The notes under the pieces are model-generated. The model saw only the letters and a program-made list of their open reading frames with translations, searched no databases and was not told where the DNA came from. Below, piece after piece: positions 17,275-27,100 of a stretch of DNA of 64,000 bases. The translations under genes were made by a program, and so were the position numbers. The stretch lies in the NCBI GenBank assembly GCA_028283655.1, contig JAPWKE010000003.1, positions 868,001 to 932,000 of the forward strand, read 5' to 3'. The DNA is from Acidobacteriaceae bacterium. Its GTDB lineage: Bacteria; Acidobacteriota; Terriglobia; Terriglobales; Acidobacteriaceae. How positions within the stretch are numbered: position 1 is the first letter of the stretch; each line of letters begins with the position of its first letter.

Positions 17275-17313
17275 CTCGGCATGAATGGTCTTGAGAGATC
17301 CTCTCATGCCGAG
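17275..17313. terminator. Terminator between the secreted protein and the sensor kinase
   Basis: A 10-bp inverted repeat (CTCGGCATGA / TCATGCCGAG) with a 19-nt loop between two convergent genes. On the minus strand it is followed by AGGCTTTTG, a weak T-run that suits the kinase gene. Confidence 0.6.
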
Positions 17314-17320
17314 TTGCTAA

Positions 17321-18694
17321 CTAATCGGCGTAGAATATGTCGTGCTGCTCAATATATTGAGCAGCGGGCAGTTGAATCGAGACACTCAAGCCTCTACCCT
17401 GCCGATTTTTTGCAGTGATGGCTCCGCCGTGTAGATGAACCGCGCGTTCCGCGATGGACAGTCCAACACCAAATCCTCCGGTTGAGTCTCCTCTGGCTGC
17501 ATCGGTGCGGTAGAACGCTCCGAAGATCAGCGGCAAGCTCTCTTCGGGAATCCCAGGCCCTTCATCAGAGATTTCAATGTGGATGAAGGCTTCTTTGCCG
17601 GCAAGACCGCTTTTGAAGATCTTGACAGTGATCTGACTGGCGGGCGCGGTATATCGAATCGCATTCCGTGCAACGTTTTCAATGGCTCTGCGAAGCAACT
17701 CGGTGTTTCCTTCGACGAAGTGATCTTCGGGGCTCTTTATCAGGCTTACAGTACAACCGCGTACGGTTGCCTCAAACTCCAAATCTGGAAGCAGAGACTC
17801 CGTCAGGTCCGTTACATCGACCATTTCTTTATCTGTGATTCCTGCCGTGCTCTCCATCAGCGAGAGCGTGAGCATCTGCCCGATGAGATCGTTGACTCGT
17901 TCTGCTTCGGCTTCCATTTTGTCAGAGTAAATCGACGGTTGCGCGGCTTCTTCACGCGCCATCTCCAGCGCTAGTCGCAGGCGGGCAAGCGGTGAGCGAA
18001 GTTCGTGGCTGAGGTCACGAACCAGCATCTTCTGTGCTGCGATCAAGGAGCTGATGCGTCCTGCCATATGGTTGAAGTCAAGCATCAGGCTGCGCACGTC
18101 CGCACCGCCAAGAATGTTTTGCGATCGTCGTCCTACGGGTAGGCGTGCGGAAAGATCGCCTCCTGCAAATTGTTTGAATGCTTTGGAGAGCGAGCGTACT
18201 GGGCGGCTTAACGCATAGGCAAAGATGAAGGTGACCAGAAGAGAGACCGGCAGAGCTATGGGAGGAAGCGGAGGGAAGTGAGGCTTTGGCTGGTAAAAGC
18301 CGCTATGCACAACCACATACGTTCCTTCTTGTAGCTTTACTGGGGTCGCCGTTACCCACAGCTTGCCATCATGGACACCTTTGGCCGTGTGATGACTTCG
18401 TACGTCCTGAACCAGTGCGGAAACCCGCGAGGAAAGTGTTGCGCTACATGCTGGCTTGCCAGCGCTGTCGACAACGAAGTAGCTGGAAGCCGCATCCTGT
18501 ATGGCTCCGCATCCTGCTCGCTGATACTCCCTGGCAATGTAGATTCCTAGCTCTGTTGCATCTTGTGCAGCGAAACTGCGGACATTTTCCAGTGAGCCAT
18601 TTCGGCCGTCGGGGTAGAGCGTGGTCGCGACGAAGAAGATAACGGCTGTCGATACCCAGAAGGCTAGAAACATTTGGAAGAAGAAAGTTCGCAT
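17321..18694 (-). CDS. Two-component sensor histidine kinase (CpxA-like)
   Basis: A 457-residue inner-membrane kinase. An N-terminal membrane segment (FFFQMFLAFWVSTAVIFFVATTL), a periplasmic sensor region of about 120 residues, a second membrane segment (PPIALPVSLLVTFIFAYAL), then HAMP, HisKA with the phospho-His in RDLSHELRSPLARLR, and an ATPase domain (N-box NVARNAIRYT, DEGPGIP, GFGVGLSIAERAV). The opening residues and the double-membrane layout resemble CpxA, the envelope-stress sensor. Start ATG at 18694 shares one base with the regulator stop (TAATG), so the pair is co-translated. Confidence 0.93.
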   Translation of the reverse strand: MRTFFFQMFLAFWVSTAVIFFVATTLYPDGRNGSLENVRSFAAQDATELGIYIAREYQRAGCGAIQDAASSYFVVDSAGKPACSATLSSRVSALVQDVRSHHTAKGVHDGKLWVTATPVKLQEGTYVVVHSGFYQPKPHFPPLPPIALPVSLLVTFIFAYALSRPVRSLSKAFKQFAGGDLSARLPVGRRSQNILGGADVRSLMLDFNHMAGRISSLIAAQKMLVRDLSHELRSPLARLRLALEMAREEAAQPSIYSDKMEAEAERVNDLIGQMLTLSLMESTAGITDKEMVDVTDLTESLLPDLEFEATVRGCTVSLIKSPEDHFVEGNTELLRRAIENVARNAIRYTAPASQITVKIFKSGLAGKEAFIHIEISDEGPGIPEESLPLIFGAFYRTDAARGDSTGGFGVGLSIAERAVHLHGGAITAKNRQGRGLSVSIQLPAAQYIEQHDIFYAD

Positions 18695-19404
18695 TAGCCG
18701 TTGAACTCCTTTTCCATAAAGAACATGTAACCGCTGTTTCGGATCGCACGTATCCCGCCGCTAAAGCCAGGAAGGCTTTCGAGCTTCTTTCGTAGTCGAG
18801 ACACATGCATATCCACGGTGCGCTCGAACGGGCGTGCTCGCCGCTCGAAAAGCGTGATCGATAGATCATCGCGGGTGAGGATGGCGTGACCATCTGCGAG
18901 AAACCGTTCCAGCAGGATGAACTCCACATCGCTTAGCGGTATCACCTTCGCGTGATATGCAATCTGCCGGCGATCGGAGTCAACTTGAAATGCGCCGACG
19001 GCCTGACTTGCTGGTTCGGCCTTCTGGCTACGACGAAGAATAGCCTTCATTCTGGCTACGAGCTCGCGAGGGTTGAAGGGCTTTCCAAGGTAATCGTCTG
19101 CCCCCATCTCAAGGCCTACGATGCGATCAACCTCTTGCCCGCGGGCTGTCAGCATTAGAACCTTGTAGGGCTTTTTGCGATGCAGAGCACGCAGAACCTC
19201 AAAGCCGTCCATATCAGGCAGCATCACGTCCAGCACAATCAAATCTGGGTCTTGTTCTGTTGCCAGCCTGATGCCGTCGTTACCGGTATGGGCGGCTTCT
19301 ACCTGCCAGCTATGGCTGCCAAGATAGCTGCGAAGCATTTCACATAGCTTCACATCATCATCTATCAGCAGAACGGAATCTGTTGTGACTGCGTGTTCGG
19401 TCAC
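18694..19404 (-). CDS. OmpR-family response regulator (CpxR-like)
   Basis: A 236-residue DNA-binding regulator. Receiver domain: LLIDDDVKLCEML, phospho-Asp in LIVLDVMLPDMDGF, Thr in LMLTARG, Lys in YLGKPFNPREL. The C-terminal winged helix of the OmpR/PhoB type has the recognition region ERTVDMHVSRLRKKL. The start is GTG at 19404 with GGAGG 9 bp upstream. It is divergent from the RND operon; the shared 156-bp region holds three direct repeats that are its probable binding site and may also give autoregulation. Confidence 0.93.
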   Translation of the reverse strand: MTEHAVTTDSVLLIDDDVKLCEMLRSYLGSHSWQVEAAHTGNDGIRLATEQDPDLIVLDVMLPDMDGFEVLRALHRKKPYKVLMLTARGQEVDRIVGLEMGADDYLGKPFNPRELVARMKAILRRSQKAEPASQAVGAFQVDSDRRQIAYHAKVIPLSDVEFILLERFLADGHAILTRDDLSITLFERRARPFERTVDMHVSRLRKKLESLPGFSGGIRAIRNSGYMFFMEKEFNG

Positions 19405-19469
19405 CCGTTATGCCTCCCTTGTGGCATGTACACCATTCTGCCGTACAGTTTCGGCCTGCGGGCGGTTCC

Positions 19470-19494
19470 GTGACAATCTGTGACAAATTGTGAC
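19470..19494. promoter_or_regulatory. Triple 10-bp-spaced GTGAC array between regulator and RND operon
   Basis: Three identical GTGAC cores start at 19470, 19480 and 19490, each separated by 5 bp. The array lies 62 bp before the efflux start and 66 bp before the regulator start. A TGTATA-like -10 (19523-19528) follows at about 29 bp. It has the same geometry as the array at 16666-16690 and the helical phasing expected for an OmpR-family dimer or trimer of sites. Confidence 0.65.
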
Positions 19495-19533
19495 GGTCCG
19501 GTGTGGCCTGGTCGCGTCTCCTTGTATATGAGC

Positions 19534-19553
19534 GAGCCTTCTCTAGAAGGCTC
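19534..19553. promoter_or_regulatory. Inverted repeat in RND operon leader
   Basis: GAGCCTTCT and AGAAGGCTC are perfect 9-bp arms around a 2-bp centre, ending 7 bp before the adaptor start codon. The right arm contains the likely Shine-Dalgarno (AGAAGG), so the hairpin could hide it; a repressor operator is the other possibility. Confidence 0.4.
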
Positions 19554-19560
19554 AATAAGG

Positions 19561-20760
19561 ATGACCGACATGCCCGAATTGGCGACAAGCAACACCTCTG
19601 TAGAGCAACCCCACCATAAACGTCGTTGGCTCGCGTTTCTGATCGTGCTCGTGGTGATCGGCTTGTTGCTTCTTCCTTTGCTGCATAAGTCCTCGCAGCA
19701 GGCTGGAGGCCCTCCGATGGGCGGCACTTCCGTCAATGTTGAGCAGGTCACGCAAGGAGAGATGGATGTCTTTCTCGACGCTCTCGGAACTGTAACACCT
19801 GTCAACACGATCAATGTGTATAGCCAGGCCAGCGGTATTGTTCTCTCGGTCAACTATCGAGAAGGGCAGATGGTCAAGAAGGGGCAAACCCTGGTTGAGA
19901 TTGACCCGCGGCCCTTGCAGGCCCAGTTGCAGGAAGCAGAGGGCACCCTCGCGCATGATCGGTCGGCGCTGCAGCAGGACAAAATAAACCTGAAGCGTTA
20001 TCAGGATGCGTTTGCAGAAAAAGCAATCGCGCAGCAGACAGTCTTTGACCAGCAGGCAGCGGTGCAGCAGGCAGAGGGTACGCTGCAGAACGATGAAGGC
20101 CAGATTAACTACTACAAGGTTCAGCTTTCTTACTGCCACATCACAGCGCCCATCTCCGGCCGCATCGGTCTTCGTCTCGTTGATCCAGGCAACACAATCT
20201 TCTCCGGTTCCGGTACGACCATTGCGACGATCGCTCAGTTGAACCCGATTACTGCGGTCTTCTCGATTGCCGAGGACCACATCCCGACGGTGCAGAAGCA
20301 GATCGTCGCACAAAAGACACCGCTCGTTGTGGAGCTATACGACCGTTCCCAGAGCGTAAAACTCGCTACTGGAAAGCTGTTGACGTTTGACAATCAGGTG
20401 GACACCTCCACGGGTACGGTCCGCTTGCGCGCTCAATTCGACAACGCGGATTCGGCACTCTTTCCGAATCAGTTCGTCAATGCTCGCGTGGAAGTCAACC
20501 GCCTAAGCGATGCAAAGATTATCAGCACAGTTGCGATTCAGTACAACGGTCAACAAGCCTTCGTCTATACGCTCGATAGCGCGAGTAAGGCACACATTCA
20601 GAACATCACGGTCATCAATAGCGAAAATGCTAAATCAGCAATTGACGGGTTGAACGTAGGCGATCGCGTCATTACGAGTAACTTCGATCGCATTCAGGAT
20701 GGTTCGACAGTCGCCGTCTCTGGTGAGGCCAAGCCTGGAACAGCAGGGAAGACGCGATGA
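19561..20760 (+). CDS. RND efflux periplasmic adaptor (MdtA-like membrane fusion protein)
   Basis: A 399-residue adaptor linking the RND pump to the outer-membrane channel. One N-terminal membrane anchor (RRWLAFLIVLVVIGLLLLPLL, shown in part), then the split lipoyl domain (NVYSQASGIVLSVNYREGQMVKKG and ITAPISGRIGLRLVDPGN), a coiled-coil hairpin between them (about 105-170), a beta-barrel and the membrane-proximal domain. The Gly-rich start GTTIATIAQLNPI is typical of the MdtA/AcrA group. ATG at 19561 is chosen (AGAAGG upstream); an ATG 9 bp later is possible. Overlaps the next gene by 4 bp (ATGA). Confidence 0.93.
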   Translation: MTDMPELATSNTSVEQPHHKRRWLAFLIVLVVIGLLLLPLLHKSSQQAGGPPMGGTSVNVEQVTQGEMDVFLDALGTVTPVNTINVYSQASGIVLSVNYREGQMVKKGQTLVEIDPRPLQAQLQEAEGTLAHDRSALQQDKINLKRYQDAFAEKAIAQQTVFDQQAAVQQAEGTLQNDEGQINYYKVQLSYCHITAPISGRIGLRLVDPGNTIFSGSGTTIATIAQLNPITAVFSIAEDHIPTVQKQIVAQKTPLVVELYDRSQSVKLATGKLLTFDNQVDTSTGTVRLRAQFDNADSALFPNQFVNARVEVNRLSDAKIISTVAIQYNGQQAFVYTLDSASKAHIQNITVINSENAKSAIDGLNVGDRVITSNFDRIQDGSTVAVSGEAKPGTAGKTR

Positions 20761-23700
20761 ATCTTTCACGCCCATTCATCCTTCGTCCGGTTGCCACCAT
20801 TTTGTTCATGGTCGCGATCCTCCTTGTCGGAGTCGTTGCGTACATGCAGTTGCCCATCTCAGCACTTCCTGAGGTGAACTACCCGACGATTGAGGTGCAG
20901 ACCTTCTACCCAGGAGCTAGTCCTGAGGTGATGTCGTCTACCGTGACGGGTCCACTCGAGAAACAATTTGGGCAAATTCAGGGACTTAGCCAGATGACTT
21001 CTACGTCCTCTGGTGGCGCATCAATCATTGTTCTTCAGTTCACACTTGCAGAAGACATTGATGTTGCAGAGCAGGAGGTGCAGGCTGCTATCAATGCAGC
21101 AAACAGCTATCTTCCTACTGATCTTCCTATTCCACCTACTTATAGCAAGACGAACCCTGCGGATGCCCCTGTACTGACACTGGCTCTGACTTCGAAGAGT
21201 CTGACTCTTTCTCAGGTGGAGGATCTCGCGGACACTCGTCTAGCACCCAAGATTTCTCAGCTTTCTGGCGTTGGTCTCGTAACAATTCAGGGTGGGCAGA
21301 AGCCTGCGGTACGCATACAGGCAAACCCAGCTCAGCTAGCTTCTTATGGGATAAGCCTTGAAGACCTTCGCACGACAATTTCCAATAACAGCGTCAATGG
21401 TGCGAAGGGAACGTTTAACGGCGCTCAACAGTCATACACCATTGATGCGAATGATCAGATTACCTCTGCGGATCAATATGGTCAGCTAGTTGTTGCTTAT
21501 AAAAACGGCAATGCTGTGCTGATGAAGGATGTGGCGAATGTCACGAATGGCGTTGAGAACACAAAGTTAGCGGCGTGGTCCGGTGAGACACCGGCTGTCA
21601 TCGTTAGTATCCAGCGTCAATCCAATGCCAACACGATCAAGGTCGTCGATTCTATTCAGCAACTGCTTCCACAGCTTGAAGCTAGTCTGCCAGCGTCAAT
21701 TTCTGTAGCAACATTGACCGATCGAACGACTACTGTTCGTGCATCGGTGGAAGATGTGCAGTTTGAACTGCTGCTTACGATTGGTCTCGTTGTTGCCGTA
21801 ATCTTTGTCTTCCTTCGGTCCTGGCGAGCCACGATCATCCCCGCTGTAGCAGTTCCCCTTTCGCTCATTGGCTCATTTGCGGTCATGTATGCACTCGGAT
21901 ACAGCCTGAACAATCTCACCCTGATGGCGTTGACGATCTCCACTGGATTTGTTGTAGATGATGCGATCGTCATGATTGAGAACATCAGCCGCTATATGGA
22001 AGAGGGGATGGAACCGCTTGAGGCTGCGCTGAAAGGGTCATCCGAGATCGGCTTTACGATTCTTTCTCTGACTGTTTCTCTCATCGCAGTCCTCATCCCG
22101 CTGCTCTTCATGGGAGACATTACAGGTAGACTCTTCCGCGAATTTGCTGTGACGCTCGCGGTAACCATCATTATTTCGGCAGTGGTTTCGCTGACGCTTA
22201 CGCCGATGATGAGCAGCAGACTGCTGCGCCATACGCCCGAAGATCAGCAGGGACGTTTCTACCGCTGGTCTGAGCACATCTTCGAAAACATCATCGCGTT
22301 CTATGGACGCACCCTGAAATGGGTTCTCAAGCATCAGGTTGGAACATTGTTTGTAGCTGCAATGACGATTGTGGCGGCTGGACTTTTGTACTACTTCATC
22401 CCAAAAGGATTCTTCCCGACGCAAGATACGGGTGTCATTCAAGCCATTACGCAGACTCCTGAGGCGACAAGCTTCGATGCTATGACTCAGCGACAGAAAG
22501 AAGTGGCACGCGTCGCGTTGGCTGATCCAGCGGTGCAGTCGCTGGCATCCTTTGTCGGAATTGACGGTACAAACGCGACGCTCAATAGTGGTCGTCTGCA
22601 GATCAATCTGAAGCCGCTCGCTGAGCGCAAGATCTCAGCTTCTGAGGTCATTCAACGACTGCGCACAAGAATGAACGCAGTCACCGGTATCCAGACATAC
22701 ATGCAGCCAGTGCAGGACTTGACTGTTGAAGACCGGGTAAGCCGCACGCAGTATCAGTACACGGTAGAAGACCCAGATTCTGCTGAGTTGAATAAGTGGA
22801 CCCAGAAGCTGCTGACCGAATTCCGTAAACTTCCCGAATTGCAAGATGTAGTTACGGATCAAGCGCCCAATGGAAATGCGCTCTCGATTTCCATTGATCG
22901 CGTCACAGCATCCCGTCTTGGAGTAACTCCGCAAGTTCTGGACGATACGTTGTATGACGCCTTCGGTCAGCACCAGGTTACGACGCTTTATACGCAGACC
23001 AACCAGTACCATGTCATCCTGGAAGCTCAGCCTCAGTTCCAAACCTCTCCACGAGGCCTGAATGGAATATATCTTCAAGGCGTAAGCTCATCGAGTAGCA
23101 CCGGTTCGTCATCGTCCTCTGGATCAAGTTCAACAACCAGTGCAAGTTCGCAGCTAACAGCCTCCAGCACCTCGGGCGTTAGTGCCGTTGCATCCAGCAG
23201 TTCTACACTTGGCACAACCTCTGCGTCTTCGCTGCTCACAAGCACAACATCTTCTGCTGCCAGCGGGGCAGGCAGCACGGTTCTGCAAACCGCCTCCAGC
23301 AGCACCTCTGCCTCGGCGTTGTCCTCGAGCAGTTCCTCTTCGGAAACGTCTAGCAGCAGTAGCTCATCGGGAGGTAGTGGCTCAAGCACCACTGCCACCA
23401 GAAGCTCGTACCCCATACCGTTGTCAGCATTCACCTCGGTGCAAAAGACCCTGACGCCACTGACCATCAATCATCAGGAGCAGTTTCCTGTGGTCACAAT
23501 CAGCTTCAATCTTGCACCTGGAGTACATCTTAGTCAGGCTGTAGGTGCTATTCATAAAGTTGAATCCGGGTTGAAGACTCCTGCTAATTTGCAGATGGCC
23601 TTTCAGGGAACTGCTGCTTCCTACGAAAGCTCGCTTGCGAATGAAGGCATTCTAGTCTTGGCGGCTTTGCTCACTGTTTATATCGTTCTCGGTGTGTTGT

Positions 23701-24188
23701 ACGAGAGCTTTATTCACCCGTTGACTATCCTTTCCACGTTGCCCTCTGCTGGCGTTGGCGCTTTGCTGGCACTCATGCTGTGCAAACAGGACCTCGGCAT
23801 TGTCGGCATCATCGGCATAGTTCTCCTCATCGGCATTGTGAAGAAAAACGGAATTATGATCGTGGACTTCGCTATCCAGGCAGAGCGTGAAGAAGGGAAG
23901 GATTCGCTCGAAGCTATCTATACAGCTTCAATGCTTCGCTTTCGTCCGATTCTCATGACAACGCTCGCAGCTCTTTTTGGTGGCATCCCACTTGCGTTAG
24001 GACAGGGAATCGGTGCGGAGCTACGCCGGACCCTGGGAATCGCAATGGTGGGAGGCCTTCTGGTCAGTCAGCTGCTAACGCTTTACACCACACCTGTTAT
24101 CTATCTATGGTTCGATAGGCTCGCGCAGCGTTTTAGCCGTCGCACTATACAGGAGTCGCTTGACCTCTCCACGGAGAGTGGTTCATGA
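20757..24188 (+). CDS. RND efflux permease 1 (MdtB-like) with a Ser/Thr-rich insert
   Basis: A 1143-residue proton-driven exporter of the hydrophobe/amphiphile RND family. Twelve membrane helices in two repeats; TM4 carries the proton-relay acidic pair (STGFVVDDAIVMIENI). N-terminal motif FILRPVATILFMVAI and C-terminal GIVKKNGIMIVDFAI are family hallmarks. The family is usually about 1030-1050 residues; the excess is a segment of about 108 residues (about 776-884, nt 23085-23410) of almost only Ser, Thr, Ala and Gly, in the second large periplasmic loop. Codons for serine in it are mixed. Paired with a second permease, as in MdtB/MdtC heterotrimers. Confidence 0.94.
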   Translation: MNLSRPFILRPVATILFMVAILLVGVVAYMQLPISALPEVNYPTIEVQTFYPGASPEVMSSTVTGPLEKQFGQIQGLSQMTSTSSGGASIIVLQFTLAEDIDVAEQEVQAAINAANSYLPTDLPIPPTYSKTNPADAPVLTLALTSKSLTLSQVEDLADTRLAPKISQLSGVGLVTIQGGQKPAVRIQANPAQLASYGISLEDLRTTISNNSVNGAKGTFNGAQQSYTIDANDQITSADQYGQLVVAYKNGNAVLMKDVANVTNGVENTKLAAWSGETPAVIVSIQRQSNANTIKVVDSIQQLLPQLEASLPASISVATLTDRTTTVRASVEDVQFELLLTIGLVVAVIFVFLRSWRATIIPAVAVPLSLIGSFAVMYALGYSLNNLTLMALTISTGFVVDDAIVMIENISRYMEEGMEPLEAALKGSSEIGFTILSLTVSLIAVLIPLLFMGDITGRLFREFAVTLAVTIIISAVVSLTLTPMMSSRLLRHTPEDQQGRFYRWSEHIFENIIAFYGRTLKWVLKHQVGTLFVAAMTIVAAGLLYYFIPKGFFPTQDTGVIQAITQTPEATSFDAMTQRQKEVARVALADPAVQSLASFVGIDGTNATLNSGRLQINLKPLAERKISASEVIQRLRTRMNAVTGIQTYMQPVQDLTVEDRVSRTQYQYTVEDPDSAELNKWTQKLLTEFRKLPELQDVVTDQAPNGNALSISIDRVTASRLGVTPQVLDDTLYDAFGQHQVTTLYTQTNQYHVILEAQPQFQTSPRGLNGIYLQGVSSSSSTGSSSSSGSSSTTSASSQLTASSTSGVSAVASSSSTLGTTSASSLLTSTTSSAASGAGSTVLQTASSSTSASALSSSSSSSETSSSSSSSGGSGSSTTATRSSYPIPLSAFTSVQKTLTPLTINHQEQFPVVTISFNLAPGVHLSQAVGAIHKVESGLKTPANLQMAFQGTAASYESSLANEGILVLAALLTVYIVLGVLYESFIHPLTILSTLPSAGVGALLALMLCKQDLGIVGIIGIVLLIGIVKKNGIMIVDFAIQAEREEGKDSLEAIYTASMLRFRPILMTTLAALFGGIPLALGQGIGAELRRTLGIAMVGGLLVSQLLTLYTTPVIYLWFDRLAQRFSRRTIQESLDLSTESGS

Positions 24189-27100
24189 ACTTATCGGCTC
24201 TGGCAATTCGAAGGCCAATTGCAACGATCTTGTTGACGGGCGCAGTCGCGCTGGCAGGTATCATCGCATTTCAATTTCTGCCTGTATCGCCGCTTCCACA
24301 GGTGGACTCTCCAACGATCTCTGTCAGCGCCAGCTTGCCCGGAGCATCTCCCGAGGTGATGGCTGCAGCCGTTGCTACTCCTCTCGAACGGCAGTTTGGA
24401 CATATCGCTGGCGTAACGGAGATGACAAGCCAGAGTTCTACTGGAACTGCTGCTATCTCGCTACAGTTTGATCTCGACCGCAACATCAACTCTGCCGCTC
24501 GTGACGTGCAGGCTGCAATCAGTGCTGCTCGTTCCTATCTTCCGACCAACCTTCCTTCTGACCCTACATATCGCAAAGTAAATTCGGCTGACCGTCCCAT
24601 CGCCATTCTTAGCCTCACATCTGCAGCGGCTTCGAAAGGTGATATGTATGACTCTGCATCGACCATACTCGAACAAAAAATCTCGCAAATTCAAGGTGTG
24701 GGACAGGTTACGATCGGCGGATCGACACTTCCTGCCGTTCGTGTCGAGATCAACCCGATGCAGTTGCAACACTATGGGCTGAAGCTTACGGATGTGGCAA
24801 CTTTCCTACAAAATCAAAATGCTCACACCCCGACAGGAAGTATTGCTGACGGCCAAACAACCAGCTACATCTCTGTAGATGACCAATTATCGAAGGCCGC
24901 TCAGTATAAGCCTCTGATCGTTAGTACAAAAAACGGTGCTGCCGTTCGCCTGGAAGACATTGCTGATGTTGTGGATTCAACGGAGAGCATCCTTTCAGGG
25001 GGATACGTCAACGGTAAAGAATCAATTGACATCATTGTTTTCAAGCAGCCTGGTTCGAACATTATTGATACTGTAGATCGCATTAAGGCACAGATGCCTG
25101 CGATGCAGCTTGCTATCCCCGCATCTCAGCATTTGAAGCTGGTACTCGACTCCACCACGACTATTCGTGCTTCGCTTCACGATGTCGAGTGGACGATGCT
25201 TCTTTCGATCGCGCTCGTCATTCTTGTTGTATTCATTTTTCTTCGCAATGGACGCGCCACTCTTATCCCCGGAATTGCTGTTCCAGTCTCTTTGTTGGGT
25301 ACGTTCGCTGCAATGTACATGCTGGGATACTCATTAGACAATCTTTCTCTCATGGCGATGACCATTTCTACTGGTTTCGTTATTGATGATGCGATTGTCG
25401 TTATGGAAAACATAGCTCGTTACATCGAGGAGGGGATGGACCCCGTACAGGCCTCTTTTACGGGGGCAAAGGAAATCGGATTCACCGTCCTTTCCATTAC
25501 TATCTCGTTGATCGCGGTATTTATTCCGATTCTGATGATGGGTGGAATTGTTGGTCGCCTATTCCGTGAATTTGCGGTCACGCTATCCATGGCCATTGTT
25601 ATTTCCATGTTGCTTTCGCTCACAACGACTCCAATGCTGTGCGCTCTTTTGCTGAAGCGAGAGAAGCCAGAGGAACACGGGCGGATGTACCGTATAGTCG
25701 AAGATGGATTTAACGTTCTTCTTCGTGGCTATGAACGTAGTTTGCAGTGGATAATTCGCGATCATGCTGTACTTGTGCTGATCCTCTTCATCGTTACGGC
25801 CGCTTTGAACATCACCTATCTTACCCGTGTAGCAAAAGGATTTTTCCCCACCCAGGACACAGGTCAGGTGATGGGAGGTATGCGTGGGACGCAGGACGCC
25901 TCATTCGAGAAAATGGATAAAGCTCTAAAGCGCGGAGTAGCAATTGTGCGCTCAGATCCTGCGGTTGAAAACGTTGTTGGGTTTACCGGTGGGCAAGGTA
26001 CAACCAATGGTGCATTTATGTTTATTGCCTTGAAGCCTCTTGATGAGCGAAAAATCAGCGCTGCTGATGTTGTCAATCGCCTTCGTCCAAAGTTGGCAAA
26101 GATTAAAGAGGCGCAGACCTTCTTGATGGCAGCTCAGGATCTTCATATCGGCGGTCGTCAATCAAACGCACAGTATCAGTACACCTTACAGGCTGACACC
26201 ACGGCTGACCTGAAAACCTATGTTCCTAAGCTATATGCGGCAATGAAAAGCCTCTCATCGATTACGGATGTAGATACAGATCTTCAAACGGGAGGGTTGG
26301 AAGCATATCTGACCTATGACCGTTCGACAGCGGCACGTCTGGCTATAACGCCTTCAGATATTGACAATGTCCTGAACTATTCGTATTCGCAGGCTGACGC
26401 TTCAACAATTTATAAGGCTTTGAATCAGTATCACGTCATTCTTGAGGCTGATCCACGCTACAGTAAAAGTCCGGATGCTCTGGAAAATGCTTATGTGCAA
26501 ACCGATAGTGGTTCGGTACCAATATCGGCTATCACTAGCTACAAGCCTCTGACTGGCCCGCTTTCGGTGAACCATAATGGCTTATATCCTTCATCCACAC
26601 TGTCTTTCAACCTGGCTCCTGGAGCATCGCTGGAGCAGGCTGCTGGGCAGATCCATACGCTTGAAAGCTCGTTGCACATCCCCACTAGTGTGCATGGAAC
26701 GTTTTCGGGAACGGCTCAGCAGTACCAGACTTCACTGAAAACGGAACCGCTCCTAATTGGAACAGCAATATTTGCTATCTATATTGTTCTTGGAATGCTA
26801 TACGAAAGCTTCATGCATCCGATCACGATACTCACAACGTTGCCATCGGCCTCATTGGGTGCTGTCATCACGCTGGTCCTCTTCAACTCTGAGTTGGACA
26901 TTATTTCTCTTATTGGCATTATCCTTCTTATAGGGATCGTGAAGAAAAACGCCATTATGATGATCGATTTTGCCTTGCAACTGGAGCGAGAACATAATCT
27001 CTCAACGGAAGACTCCATCACGCAGGCTTGTGTGTTGCGCTTTCGGCCCATTCTTATGACGACTGCCGCGGCATTCTTTGGTGCAGTCCCTCTTGCGTTC

